A stretch of 64,000 bases of DNA from Oscillospiraceae bacterium (GTDB lineage Bacteria; Bacillota; Clostridia; Oscillospirales; Ruminococcaceae). Under the pieces are notes generated by a model. It saw only the letters and a list, made by a program, of their open reading frames with translations, was not told the DNA's origin and ran no database searches. Below are positions 52,933 to 61,468 of the stretch, in pieces. Position 1 is the first letter of the stretch. Each line of letters starts with the position of its first letter. The DNA is taken from assembly GCA_030539275.1 (NCBI GenBank), contig JAUNSK010000002.1, positions 1-64,000 on the forward strand, given 5' to 3'. A program made the translations under genes and the position numbers.

Positions 52933-53988
52933 TCACCACTTCATTATTTTTCTGATATATTCACTGAGAACACCGGCAGCTCTGGTATTGCTCTTTTCAG
53001 TAGGATGCCAGTCTGCAGCATATCCGTCTTCATTTTTATGATACGGCAGTTCAAGAGCATATATACTGGTATCACCGGTATAGCTTTTGAATCTGTTCAC
53101 TGCCTTTAAAATGGTACCAAACAGATTGCTGTCCATTATGCCAATGCAGGCAAAAATGACAGCTGACGGATTTCTTTTTCTGATTTTTATAAGCTCTTTT
53201 ATGTACTGATCTTCAAAATCCTCACATTTCTTCTGATCACACTTGCAATAGGAATAATCATTTGTTCCTAAAAACAAAACAACTGCATCAGGAATAAAGC
53301 TGCTGAAATCCCATTGTGGTCTTATAAACGTTGACATGATGTCATTTTCATCCTTTGGTTTACTAAAGCCGCAGAAATCATACTGGGGCATCAGCAGCTG
53401 ATCTGTATTTATCTTGCCGTCTGATGTATATCCGGAAATAATACCGCATCCGCTGATGGAAACCGCACTGTAGTCAGCGTCTAGCAGCTTAGCAGTTTTA
53501 TATGCATACGCACGTGTAAAATCCTCAGTAGATGTCGAAAATGTATTATCTTTGCATTCATCATCAATGCCGTAGCCGCATGTTATTGAATCTCCGATAA
53601 ATTCTATTCTGTGCTTCCTTGCCGGGACCGGAGCGATATAATCTGAATCAGTTTCTATACCGGCAATTCCGGCAAGAGACATAACACATTCTGATAATTT
53701 AATCACTTCTATCTCTGATTCATGTCCTGCTGATGTTTCGATCACAATTGTTTTTGTCTGATTGTCTATGAGTTCATCCCGAACTCTGGTGCCGTTAAGA
53801 TATACTGCGATCCTTGCATGCATTGTTTTATCATATGACTTATAATACCTGTCAGGCTTCACAGTTATCCCTGCATATGAACCCTGCATTTTAAAACTGA
53901 CGGAACTTCCGGAATAGCACAGCCACAAAGTATCGTCCTCAAAATATGTTCTGCCTGTTATTTTTAACTTACTGATAATTTCTTTCAT
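52933..53988 (-). CDS. SGNH-type esterase, carbohydrate esterase family 2-like
   Basis: A 351-residue enzyme. A beta-sandwich N-terminal domain (about 10-115, with SVSFKMQGSYAGITVKPD) precedes the SGNH hydrolase domain. Catalytic blocks are visible: Ser in GDSITCGYGI, Gly/Asn in FLGTNDYS and Asp/His in ADWHPTEKSN. This two-domain order is that of CE2 deacetylases, which remove acetyl groups from xylan or glucomannan. No signal peptide is seen, so it may act on imported acetylated oligosaccharides. GGGGGATCA precedes the ATG. Confidence 0.85.
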   Translation of the reverse strand: MKEIISKLKITGRTYFEDDTLWLCYSGSSVSFKMQGSYAGITVKPDRYYKSYDKTMHARIAVYLNGTRVRDELIDNQTKTIVIETSAGHESEIEVIKLSECVMSLAGIAGIETDSDYIAPVPARKHRIEFIGDSITCGYGIDDECKDNTFSTSTEDFTRAYAYKTAKLLDADYSAVSISGCGIISGYTSDGKINTDQLLMPQYDFCGFSKPKDENDIMSTFIRPQWDFSSFIPDAVVLFLGTNDYSYCKCDQKKCEDFEDQYIKELIKIRKRNPSAVIFACIGIMDSNLFGTILKAVNRFKSYTGDTSIYALELPYHKNEDGYAADWHPTEKSNTRAAGVLSEYIRKIMKW

Positions 53989-54013
53989 TGATCCCCCTGG
54001 CTCAGACTATTAA

Positions 54014-54039
54014 GCAGACTTTTAGAAATAAAAGTCTGC
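54014..54039 (-). terminator. hairpin after the hydrogenase-like gene
   Basis: GCAGACTTTTA and TAAAAGTCTGC form an 11-bp stem with a GAAA loop (top strand). The tail on the minus strand is only weakly T-rich, so it may be a partial terminator or a leader hairpin of the esterase gene. Confidence 0.5.
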
Positions 54040-54077
54040 CTATAATAACTGTATTTAATTTATTAATATTCAGAGCT

Positions 54078-55610
54078 TTATGAAAATTTGTTTCTTATGC
54101 TCTCCGATGTCTTTTTAAGTTCATCCGCCTGCTGTCCAAGCGCTTTCAGATCTTCATCAGATATGATGTTTCTTGATTCCTGAGCCTTTGCATCAGCTGC
54201 CTGTGAAGGTATATGTGCAGGCCTTTTTATTTTATCTGATATTCTTCTGATCTCCTCAGCTGATTTTTCAACTGTGTGAAGCTGCTGCTGCATAGTAGCT
54301 TTAATTATCTCTGTTTTTTCACAGTTATCCTTCATTCTCTTTTTCAGATACTCTATGCAGTTTTCCTTGACATTTCTGCCATAGTATATCTCGTTGCACA
54401 TCACACGGCATGACCTGTATCCGCATGCACCGCAGTCTACTGTTCTTGAAGCAGCATCATTTTTGAGCATTTGTTCATATACTGCGTCCTGTTCATCAGT
54501 TCCTATCGAATCAAATGTAACATGTACATCAGTATGCTCGCAGACAAAGTCATTGCTGTCGAGCTTTTTATCAAAATCCTTGAACAGCTTATCCTTATTG
54601 ATAAGTGTTCCTCTGGATTTCTGTGCCTCTTCTTCGATTTTCTCAAGCCTCATATACAGGTCCTCTGCCGGGTAGTCACTGCCTGCTGACCCAATTGCAC
54701 AGCCTGTATTACAGTGATATATTTCGAGTCCGTCAGGACGGTTTTCACTTTTTGACTGCATATACTCATTAAGCCTTCTGTATATGTTTTCAGGACCTGA
54801 GCTTACCCTGACAGACAGAATACTTCCGAGAGAATTCAGGGAATCTTTAATTACACCGGGTCTGCAGCTTAACAGACCTAATGATCCCGACTGATAATCG
54901 AACTCAAACTCATCAGACTGATTTATCTCTGCCAGCTGCTTCTTGTCTATGTGTGAAATCAGGCGTTCAAATGTTGCTGCATAATCAAATGTCTGATATT
55001 TAGCAGCTTCTGAAATCTTGGACATACACGAAGAAATGAGTATGACCGGTGTCTTGGCAGACAAATATTTCTTCAGATATACAGCCATACATGACTCCGG
55101 ACTGTATACAGGAGATAAAAACGCCAGTAGCTCCGGTGTATATTTTTCTATGTAGCTTACCACTGCAGGACATGAAGAGCTGATAAATCTGTTTATTTTT
55201 TTATTTTTCATAAGCCTCGAGTGCACCCATGTACAGATATCGGCACCGAATGAGGCATCATATATTTTAAATTCGCTGTTTTTTCTGAGCCAGGTCAGAA
55301 CTTTCTTCCAGTCTGTATCAGAAAAAGCTGTCCTTACAGATGTTGAAACGATTACAGAGGCAGGTGTCCTGTTTTCAATAAGACCATTTATAAAATCAGA
55401 ATCATCATGATAATCCCTTGCCCCGTTCGAACAGACTTTAACACATTCACCGCATCCGATACACTTTTTCGGATCAATCGTGATCTTATAACTGCTGTAG
55501 CTATCATCGGGAATAATTATATTGGCAGTACTGACCGGACAGGCTCTGACGCATTTGGAGCAGCCTGTACAACGCTCAGGATATGTTGTAATTATGTCAC
55601 TAGTCATCAT
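54078..55610 (-). CDS. non-canonical [FeFe]-hydrogenase-like iron-sulfur protein
   Basis: A 510-residue protein. Two ferredoxin-type 4Fe-4S sites come first (Cys14, 17, 20, 24 and Cys50, 53, 56, 60). A hydrogenase large-subunit-like domain follows: SSSCP at the L1 position (Cys147), SSCMSKISE at L2 (Cys195) and HCNTGC at L3 (Cys300, Cys304). All four H-cluster-ligating Cys are kept, but the proton-transfer Cys before Cys147 is Ser. A third Cys-rich cluster site (DCGACGYRSCRVMC) and a coiled coil end the protein. This fits sensory or regulatory hydrogenase-like proteins rather than a bulk H2-producing enzyme. It stands alone without hydE, hydF or hydG nearby. Confidence 0.82.
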   Translation of the reverse strand: MMTSDIITTYPERCTGCSKCVRACPVSTANIIIPDDSYSSYKITIDPKKCIGCGECVKVCSNGARDYHDDSDFINGLIENRTPASVIVSTSVRTAFSDTDWKKVLTWLRKNSEFKIYDASFGADICTWVHSRLMKNKKINRFISSSCPAVVSYIEKYTPELLAFLSPVYSPESCMAVYLKKYLSAKTPVILISSCMSKISEAAKYQTFDYAATFERLISHIDKKQLAEINQSDEFEFDYQSGSLGLLSCRPGVIKDSLNSLGSILSVRVSSGPENIYRRLNEYMQSKSENRPDGLEIYHCNTGCAIGSAGSDYPAEDLYMRLEKIEEEAQKSRGTLINKDKLFKDFDKKLDSNDFVCEHTDVHVTFDSIGTDEQDAVYEQMLKNDAASRTVDCGACGYRSCRVMCNEIYYGRNVKENCIEYLKKRMKDNCEKTEIIKATMQQQLHTVEKSAEEIRRISDKIKRPAHIPSQAADAKAQESRNIISDEDLKALGQQADELKKTSESIRNKFS

Positions 55611-55694
55611 TTCATTCCAATCTGCATTAAGCTGTATTAATTACATTATACACAAATTATTCTGCAATTTCAACCCATAAGATACTTTTGGAAT

Positions 55695-57044
55695 TCATTT
55701 ATCCTGATGTTCATAAACACTTTCGTTATCTGGATAATCATGCTGCTCGTCATTAAACTCTTCATTATTATTAAACTGATGTTCATCAAATCTGTTTTCC
55801 TGTTTTTCTTCATCAGAAGGCTCAGGCATTGTTTCATCTTTTCTTTCATCCGTGGATTCCTGATGATGACCCCACATTACATTTCCGAATCCGGGAGAAA
55901 AATGATCAAAATCTGGTTTTTCTTCTTTATTCATTCCAGGAAAACCATCCGTATTGTCTTTGTCAAAAGCCGGAACATCGTGTTTTTCAGGCTGTCGGTG
56001 ATCCTTTCCTGATATCTGAGACGTAATATCTGCATCATCCGGGATTTCTGTCTGGACTGATGTCGCAGCGTTTACTGTTGTCTGCTGAGTTTCATATGAC
56101 GTTACAGCTGATGTCACAGCTGCAGAATTTTTACTTATTTTTGCCTGTGTCTGGACAGGTGTATCTGTCGGGACAGGCTGAGTCTGTGTGCTTTCAGCCG
56201 ACTGATCCAAAACCTGTTCATCCGGGGCCTGAGTTATTTCTGCAATAATTTCCTGTGCAGCTGATAATTCAGTATAAGTCTCTGGTGCCTCTGTTATGTA
56301 CTCAATACTTGACTTATAATTACTGTCAGTTCTTTTTACCGTTGTAACTACAGCCTGTGTTGTAAGTACTGCTGCAGCCGTAGCGACAGCAGCGGTTTTT
56401 ACTGTTAATGCTGCAAAGAAATTTTTAATATCAGATACGATCCACATAAAGACAGACGAATACAGCTTGACACTGTTGCATTTTTCATACTTTTCAATGA
56501 ACTTTTTCATATTTTTTCGACCGTAATTAAGTCTTGACTTGACTGTACCAGCTGAACAGCCGAGAGATAAAGCTATTTCTTCTACTCCCATCTGTTCATA
56601 GTAGTACATGACCATTACTTTCTGCTGTTCAGGCGGCAGGCCATCAAGAAATGACTTTATCTGAACATTAAGTTCATTGCTGTCTGCTATCTGCACAGGG
56701 TTCGGACACTCATCAGCAATATTGTTTATTACATCAATTTCTTCATCATCCATAACAGAAAACTGTATGCTTCTTTTCTGTGACCTCAGCATATTTCTGC
56801 ATTCATTATCGGTCATGGTAAGGATCCAGGAAACAAACTTCTTTTCATCACTCAGCTGATATATTTTGCTGTAAAGCTTGATATATACTGACTGTACTAT
56901 ATCATATGAGTCCTGTTCATTTTTCATAATCTTCATAGCTCTGCAGAAAACAAGCTGATAGCTAAGCAGATATACATTCTGAAATGCACTCTTGTCTCCT
57001 GCCTTGAACTCATGAACGCTCAGGTATAATGAATCACTTATCAC
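55695..57044 (-). CDS. ECF sigma factor fused to a membrane segment and exported tail
   Basis: A 449-residue protein of unusual build. Residues about 10-85 are sigma region 2 (DSYDIVQSVYIKLYSKIYQL) and about 128-185 region 4 (GVEEIALSLGCSAGTVKSRL). A likely membrane helix follows (about 210-238, Ala/Val/Thr-rich). The last ~200 residues are Thr/Ser/Gln-rich, then acidic with His, low in complexity. Start is GTG at 57044 with GGGGGAG 8 nt before it. The order suggests a sigma factor tethered to the membrane with its own external sensor, replacing a separate anti-sigma. A secreted protein of similar composition is encoded divergently. Confidence 0.85.
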   Translation of the reverse strand: MISDSLYLSVHEFKAGDKSAFQNVYLLSYQLVFCRAMKIMKNEQDSYDIVQSVYIKLYSKIYQLSDEKKFVSWILTMTDNECRNMLRSQKRSIQFSVMDDEEIDVINNIADECPNPVQIADSNELNVQIKSFLDGLPPEQQKVMVMYYYEQMGVEEIALSLGCSAGTVKSRLNYGRKNMKKFIEKYEKCNSVKLYSSVFMWIVSDIKNFFAALTVKTAAVATAAAVLTTQAVVTTVKRTDSNYKSSIEYITEAPETYTELSAAQEIIAEITQAPDEQVLDQSAESTQTQPVPTDTPVQTQAKISKNSAAVTSAVTSYETQQTTVNAATSVQTEIPDDADITSQISGKDHRQPEKHDVPAFDKDNTDGFPGMNKEEKPDFDHFSPGFGNVMWGHHQESTDERKDETMPEPSDEEKQENRFDEHQFNNNEEFNDEQHDYPDNESVYEHQDK

Positions 57045-57344
57045 CTTTGAACTCCCCCTGTATTATTTTTGCTTATATTTGCTTAAATAGTAACACAAAG
57101 ATTTTAAAAATTCAATAGAAGATTTAATATTTGAATCAATTTATCCAAAGTGTAAAAAGCATAAGCAAATTTTGTTTATTTTGTACAAATCAGTATATTT
57201 CCTAAAAATTTTTTAAAAAATTAAAACCAAACTGATATCAGATTTATCACAGTATTGAAAAGTAAATGAAGACGTTCATTTTACAGCAAATATTTTTGCC
57301 GGCAGAAAAATTATATATAACTAAAAAAATATGAGGTGTTTATT
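57045..57344. other. 300-bp divergent gap between the sigma fusion and the secreted protein
   Basis: AT-rich and without a gene. It must hold both promoters, but only weak matches were seen (for example TTTTGC, 16 bp, TATAAC before the rightward gene). The TGCAACCT-N14-TAGTGTTAG motif is absent. Confidence 0.5.
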
Positions 57345-58100
57345 ATGTTTAATTCTAAGAAATTTTTAAGCTGTACTGCTGCTGTCCTTGCTCTTTCTAT
57401 GTCCGTTTCCGGTGTTGCATTTGCTGACGAAGCAGCTGCCGAAGAAGAACCTGCTGTAACTACAGTAACCGAAACAGCTGAGGTTACTGAAGCAGCAGAA
57501 ACTGAAAATAAAGACACAGACTGCAAAGAGCACAAAAATGGTCCTTCATTTTTTGATCCTATGGCTATCCAGAACAGCTTTATGAATCAGTGCAAACACT
57601 TTGTTAAGGAAGCTGCAGACAAGGAAGGCATATCTGTTGAAGAGCTTCTTGCTCAGAAAAAAGATGAAGCCGATGCAAGAAGACTTGAAGTACTTACACA
57701 GCAGGCAGAAGAACAGGGCATTACTGTTGATGAGCTTATAGCAAATATTCAGGCTCAAAAAGAAGCACAGAGGGAAGAATGCAAACAGCATCAGTGCACA
57801 CGTCCTGAAAGACCGGTAAAAGACGAACCGGTCGTATCCGAAGAAGCTCCTGTAACAACAACAGCATCTGAGGAAGATACCGATCCTGAATTTACTGTTA
57901 CTGAAACTACTTCAGGAAAACATCAGAGACCAGCCGTAACAAAGCCGGCTGTAACAGAGCCTTCTGAACCGGCTGTAACAGAGATTACATCATCTGATAT
58001 AGCTCAGGAAGAAACTCCTGATACTACTGAGCAGACAAAGGCTGAAAGAACTCATGCAAGAAAAGACCAGAACAAAGGCAGTCACCGTAACTCAAGATAA
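57345..58100 (+). CDS. secreted repeat-rich protein, unknown function
   Basis: A 251-residue protein. ATG 57345 follows GAGGTG and is preferred over the in-frame 57336. A signal peptide ends near SVSGVAFADEA (cut around residue 27). The middle (about 85-145) is helical with two KEGISVEELLAQ/EQGITVDELIAN-type repeats; the end is Thr/Pro/Val-rich with PAVTEPSEPAVTE repeats and a basic tail. No catalytic motif. Its place beside the sigma fusion suggests it is a target or ligand of that system. Confidence 0.75.
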   Translation: MFNSKKFLSCTAAVLALSMSVSGVAFADEAAAEEEPAVTTVTETAEVTEAAETENKDTDCKEHKNGPSFFDPMAIQNSFMNQCKHFVKEAADKEGISVEELLAQKKDEADARRLEVLTQQAEEQGITVDELIANIQAQKEAQREECKQHQCTRPERPVKDEPVVSEEAPVTTTASEEDTDPEFTVTETTSGKHQRPAVTKPAVTEPSEPAVTEITSSDIAQEETPDTTEQTKAERTHARKDQNKGSHRNSR

Positions 58101-58159
58101 TTAATTAAAAACTCACTTACAAAACTTTTTTTCTTTTTTTTCAAACCCTAAAACAGCAG

Positions 58160-58195
58160 CGGCTGGTTCATGATCAAATGAACCAGCCGTTATTG
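58160..58195. terminator. bidirectional terminator
   Basis: CGGCTGGTTCAT (58160-58171) pairs with ATGAACCAGCCG (58178-58189), then TTATTGTTTT. Confidence 0.85.
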
Positions 58196-58197
58196 TT

Positions 58198-59109
58198 TTA
58201 CTCATTGCCAAATAACTGAAGTTTTAGCTGAGCCACATCAGCTACATCAAGTTTTCCGTCATAGTTTACATCAGCCAGAAGCTTCTGCAGCCTGTTGAGC
58301 TGACAATCGCCGATAACATACTGACACAGTATTGTCAGATCAGTCATGTCGATTTTGCCGTTGGAATCAAGATTGCCAAGAGAAAGAAGTTCCTGATCTT
58401 CATCAACACCATACTGTACGATGACATTATCATCAGTCAGATCCTTTATCTGCATGTTTGTAAATTCCAGAGATGTTCCTGCGGTGAAGCATCCTGTCGG
58501 AGTATACTGACCGTCTCCTCCAAGAAAAAATACCCATTCAGCTTCCGGCAGATCTTCACTTGAAGTAAAGAAGCTTTTTGCACAGATGGTGTCACCTGCA
58601 GAGATCTCCTGCAATGACCATCCTGCAGAATAATCCACCTTAGCATTGTTCTTTAATAATCCTTCGACATATGAAGTTATTGTTGTTATTCCGGACTGAT
58701 TGTGCCAGATCTCACCGCTGTTTGCAGCACCTACTGTTTTAGCATCAAGGTTTCCAATCTTTGAATAGTAGTATCCTGCCTTGCTTGAAGAAATATTATA
58801 GGTTACCGCATAGGTATGTCCTTTGATAACCGGGAAAACACCGCGGCTTATCTGGACATCCCATTTGTCCTTTCCGCCGTTGGATTCTCCGCCGGGATTA
58901 TTGATATACATGTCTATACAGCTGCCGTCCTCACTGTAATCAACATCTGCCGGTTCATTAAGTGAAAGCTTGAAATAGCTGCTGTCAGACTCTTCGGCAT
59001 AGATCTTATTTTTTCCTGTTAAGTCTGTTGATGAAAATGCTGAACCAAGGGAAATAGCTGCAGTAAGACAAAAACATGCAGCTGCGTGAATAAAGCCTGT
59101 TCTGCGCAT
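58198..59109 (-). CDS. dockerin protein with CBM-like domain, no catalytic domain
   Basis: A 303-residue secreted protein. A signal peptide (to about 35), a beta-sandwich domain (about 40-230) resembling carbohydrate-binding modules (ADVDYSEDGSCIDMYINN, FTAGTSLEFTNMQIKDL), then a type I dockerin (about 240-300) with two calcium-loop repeats: LDSNGKIDMTDLTIL and VNYDGKLDVADVAQL. Dockerins plug into cohesins of cellulosomal scaffolds, so this is a binding-only cellulosome component. Its ATG shares a base with the ruvX stop, and its ribosome site GGGAGGAAG lies inside ruvX. Confidence 0.88.
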   Translation of the reverse strand: MRRTGFIHAAACFCLTAAISLGSAFSSTDLTGKNKIYAEESDSSYFKLSLNEPADVDYSEDGSCIDMYINNPGGESNGGKDKWDVQISRGVFPVIKGHTYAVTYNISSSKAGYYYSKIGNLDAKTVGAANSGEIWHNQSGITTITSYVEGLLKNNAKVDYSAGWSLQEISAGDTICAKSFFTSSEDLPEAEWVFFLGGDGQYTPTGCFTAGTSLEFTNMQIKDLTDDNVIVQYGVDEDQELLSLGNLDSNGKIDMTDLTILCQYVIGDCQLNRLQKLLADVNYDGKLDVADVAQLKLQLFGNE

Positions 59110-59540
59110 TATAAACTTCCTCCCTGTGTATTTTTCCTGTATTCCATATAACTTTCCAGAATAATTGTGGCTGCTACTGCATCAACTACTGCTTTTCTTT
59201 TTTTGCCTCTTGTATTTGTCTGATTAAGATAGTTATGCGCCGATACTGTTGTGTTTCTTTCATCCCATAGTTTTATAGGCACATTTATCAGTTCACCAAG
59301 TCTTTTTGCAAACAGCTCACATTTATCCGCTCTTTCCCCGATCGTCCCGTTCATATTTTTTGGATATCCTACAATTATCTGCTCTGCCCCGTTTTCAGCT
59401 GCACATGCAGCGACCTTCTCAAGGCACTTGTCAAAGTCAGTCTCATGGATAACGCCTACAGGTGATGCAAGCATCTCTGTTCTGTCACAGGATGCAATGC
59501 CCGTTCTTGCATCGCCGAAATCAACCGCAACTATCTTCAT
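59109..59540 (-). CDS. ruvX: Holliday-junction resolvase-like RuvX/YqgF
   Basis: A 143-residue RNase H-fold protein of usual length: VDFGDARTGIA at the N-terminus with the catalytic Asp, the LWDERNTTVSAH block, and the C-terminal DAVAATIIL with a further acidic residue. The family acts in Holliday-junction resolution or 16S rRNA 5' maturation. It lies 16 bp after pyrD and is coupled to the dockerin gene. Confidence 0.93.
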   Translation of the reverse strand: MKIVAVDFGDARTGIASCDRTEMLASPVGVIHETDFDKCLEKVAACAAENGAEQIIVGYPKNMNGTIGERADKCELFAKRLGELINVPIKLWDERNTTVSAHNYLNQTNTRGKKRKAVVDAVAATIILESYMEYRKNTQGGSL

Positions 59541-59556
59541 TTTTACTTCCTTTCAG

Positions 59557-60468
59557 TTACCATGGCTTAACACTTCCGATTATATCACGGATATTTGACT
59601 TTTCCCAGTTATCAAGGATCTCATTCATTTCATTGATTATCTTTACCGGTGCAAACGGATCCGTAATAATTGCCGCACCTACCTGTACGGCAGACGCACC
59701 TGCCATCATCATTTCTATAGCATCTCTGCCGGATGATATACCGCCCATTCCTATTACAGGGATCTTTACAGCATTGCATACCTGCCATACCATTCTTACA
59801 GCAATCGGAAATACTGCAGGACCTGACATTCCTCCGCAGTTATTTCTGAGAACAGGTCTTCTGGTATTTATATCGATCCTCATTCCAAGAAGTGTGTTTA
59901 TCAGTGACAGACAGTCAGCACCTGCGGCTTCAACACTCTTTGCAATAGCTGCAATATCTGTAACATTTGGTGACAGCTTTACGATAAGAGGTTTTTTTGT
60001 AGCCTTTCTTACCATTTCTGTAACACCTGCTGCACCTTCACATGAAACTCCGAAAGCAGCCCCGCCGTGTTTTACATTCGGACATGAGATATTGAGCTCT
60101 ATCATATGAACATCTGTTTCATCAAGCTTCGCTGCAACCTCTGCACATTCCTCAGCAGTTGATCCTGCAATATTTGCAATAATCACAGTATCCTTGCTCA
60201 TAAGATAAGGAAGCTCACGTTCAATAAATGTATCTATACCCGGATTCTGCAGTCCTACTGAATTGAGCATACCCATAGGGGTCTCAGCTATTCTCGGTGC
60301 AGGATTACCTGGTCTCAACTGACCTGTAGTACCCTTTGTTGCTATACCGCCAAGCTTTGACAGCGGATAAAATTCCTCATATTCATGACCGTAGCCAAAC
60401 ACACCGGATGCAGGAATAACAGGGTTTTTAAATTCTACTCCCGCAATATTAACACTTAAATCAGCCAT
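59557..60468 (-). CDS. pyrD: dihydroorotate dehydrogenase B, catalytic subunit
   Basis: Oxidises dihydroorotate to orotate with FMN, passing electrons to PyrK and NAD+. A 303-residue TIM-barrel protein: FKNPVIPASGVFGYG, ATKGTTGQLRPGNPAPR, LNISCPNVKHGG (with the catalytic Cys of class 1B), KLSPNV and the phosphate-binding GMGGISSGRDA. The ATG overlaps the pyrK stop in TAATG. Confidence 0.96.
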   Translation of the reverse strand: MADLSVNIAGVEFKNPVIPASGVFGYGHEYEEFYPLSKLGGIATKGTTGQLRPGNPAPRIAETPMGMLNSVGLQNPGIDTFIERELPYLMSKDTVIIANIAGSTAEECAEVAAKLDETDVHMIELNISCPNVKHGGAAFGVSCEGAAGVTEMVRKATKKPLIVKLSPNVTDIAAIAKSVEAAGADCLSLINTLLGMRIDINTRRPVLRNNCGGMSGPAVFPIAVRMVWQVCNAVKIPVIGMGGISSGRDAIEMMMAGASAVQVGAAIITDPFAPVKIINEMNEILDNWEKSNIRDIIGSVKPW

Positions 60469-61241
60469 TACCAGACTACCTCCTTAGAATCAAACACAGG
60501 ACCATCCTTGCATACATGTCCCATTCTCTCGACACCGTTCACGTTCAGCTTGCATGCACATACAAGACAGGCACCGACGCCGCATCCCATTCTTTCCTCA
60601 AGAGATACCTGACACTTAACATCATGCTCAGCAGATATTACTGATATAGCTTCGAGCATTCTCATAGGTCCGCATGACATAACTGCATCTGATTCTGCTA
60701 TATAATCCTTGAGAGGACCTGCAGCATTTCCGCAGACACCATATGAACCGTCATCAGTACACATAATAACCTTTGCACCTGTCTTTTCAAAATCCTTCTG
60801 AAGAATTACAGCTTCGGCATTTCTGAAGCCAAGGATAACAACTGCATTTTTTCCATAGTATTTTGCAAGTCCGAGCAGCGGAGGTACGCCGATTCCGCCT
60901 CCGGCGATTATAACATGATCATTTTTATCTGTCAGAGTAAAGCCATGGCCGAGAGGTCCGACAATGTCAACAGGACCGCCTGTCGGGATCTGTGAAATAA
61001 CATCTGTTCCGTCACCCTTTACCTGAAATACTAATCTGATAGTTCCTGCCTCTTTATCGATGTCACATATGGAAATCGGTCTTCTGAGTGTAAAACCGCC
61101 CTTTCCTTCCGGCAGAATATGAACAAACTGACCTATCTGAGCCTGAGCTGCAATATCAGGACACAATACTGTAAAATCATATATCTGTTTAGCAAGCGTC
61201 TGCTTCTTTGACAGAATATATTTTCCCTGAGTATACTTCAT
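60468..61241 (-). CDS. pyrK: dihydroorotate dehydrogenase B, electron-transfer subunit
   Basis: A 257-residue FAD and [2Fe-2S] protein: FAD-binding LRRPISICDID, NAD-binding IIAGGGIGVPPLLGLAK, and C-terminal cluster Cys in ERMGCGVGACLVCACK and GHVC. It passes electrons from PyrD to NAD+. First gene of the pyrK-pyrD-ruvX-dockerin run, with a strong promoter at 61298-61326. Confidence 0.96.
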   Translation of the reverse strand: MKYTQGKYILSKKQTLAKQIYDFTVLCPDIAAQAQIGQFVHILPEGKGGFTLRRPISICDIDKEAGTIRLVFQVKGDGTDVISQIPTGGPVDIVGPLGHGFTLTDKNDHVIIAGGGIGVPPLLGLAKYYGKNAVVILGFRNAEAVILQKDFEKTGAKVIMCTDDGSYGVCGNAAGPLKDYIAESDAVMSCGPMRMLEAISVISAEHDVKCQVSLEERMGCGVGACLVCACKLNVNGVERMGHVCKDGPVFDSKEVVW

Positions 61242-61297
61242 TTTAATTTTCCTTTCCGTTAGAAAATATATATAAATTTTATTAATGGCACTAATTA

Positions 61298-61326
61298 ATT
61301 ATAGCATTTTCATTTTATTACTGCAA
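61298..61326 (-). promoter_or_regulatory. promoter of pyrK-pyrD
   Basis: On the minus strand TTGCAG (61321-61326), 17-bp spacer, TATAAT (61298-61303). It lies after the carB terminator, so these genes are a separate transcript. Confidence 0.75.
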
Positions 61327-61396
61327 TAATTATTACAATATTTTTATACAATTTTTAAAAAATTTATCTAACTGCAGATCAATTTTAATATCAGCA

Positions 61397-61432
61397 CGAA
61401 AACCCGCCGAAAGCTGAGCTTTACGGCGGGTT
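61397..61432 (-). terminator. terminator of carB
   Basis: AACCCGCCG (61401-61409) pairs with CGGCGGGTT (61424-61432), with inner pairing of AAAGCT and AGCTTT; TTTTC follows on the minus strand. Confidence 0.85.
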
Positions 61433-61468
61433 ATATAATCAGAATAATTTACATATTCTGATCAATCA

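Noticed and set aside
61242..61468. Pyrimidine attenuator (PyrR-type) between carB and pyrK
   Set aside because: Only the carB terminator and a plain promoter were found; no alternative anti-terminator pairing was seen.
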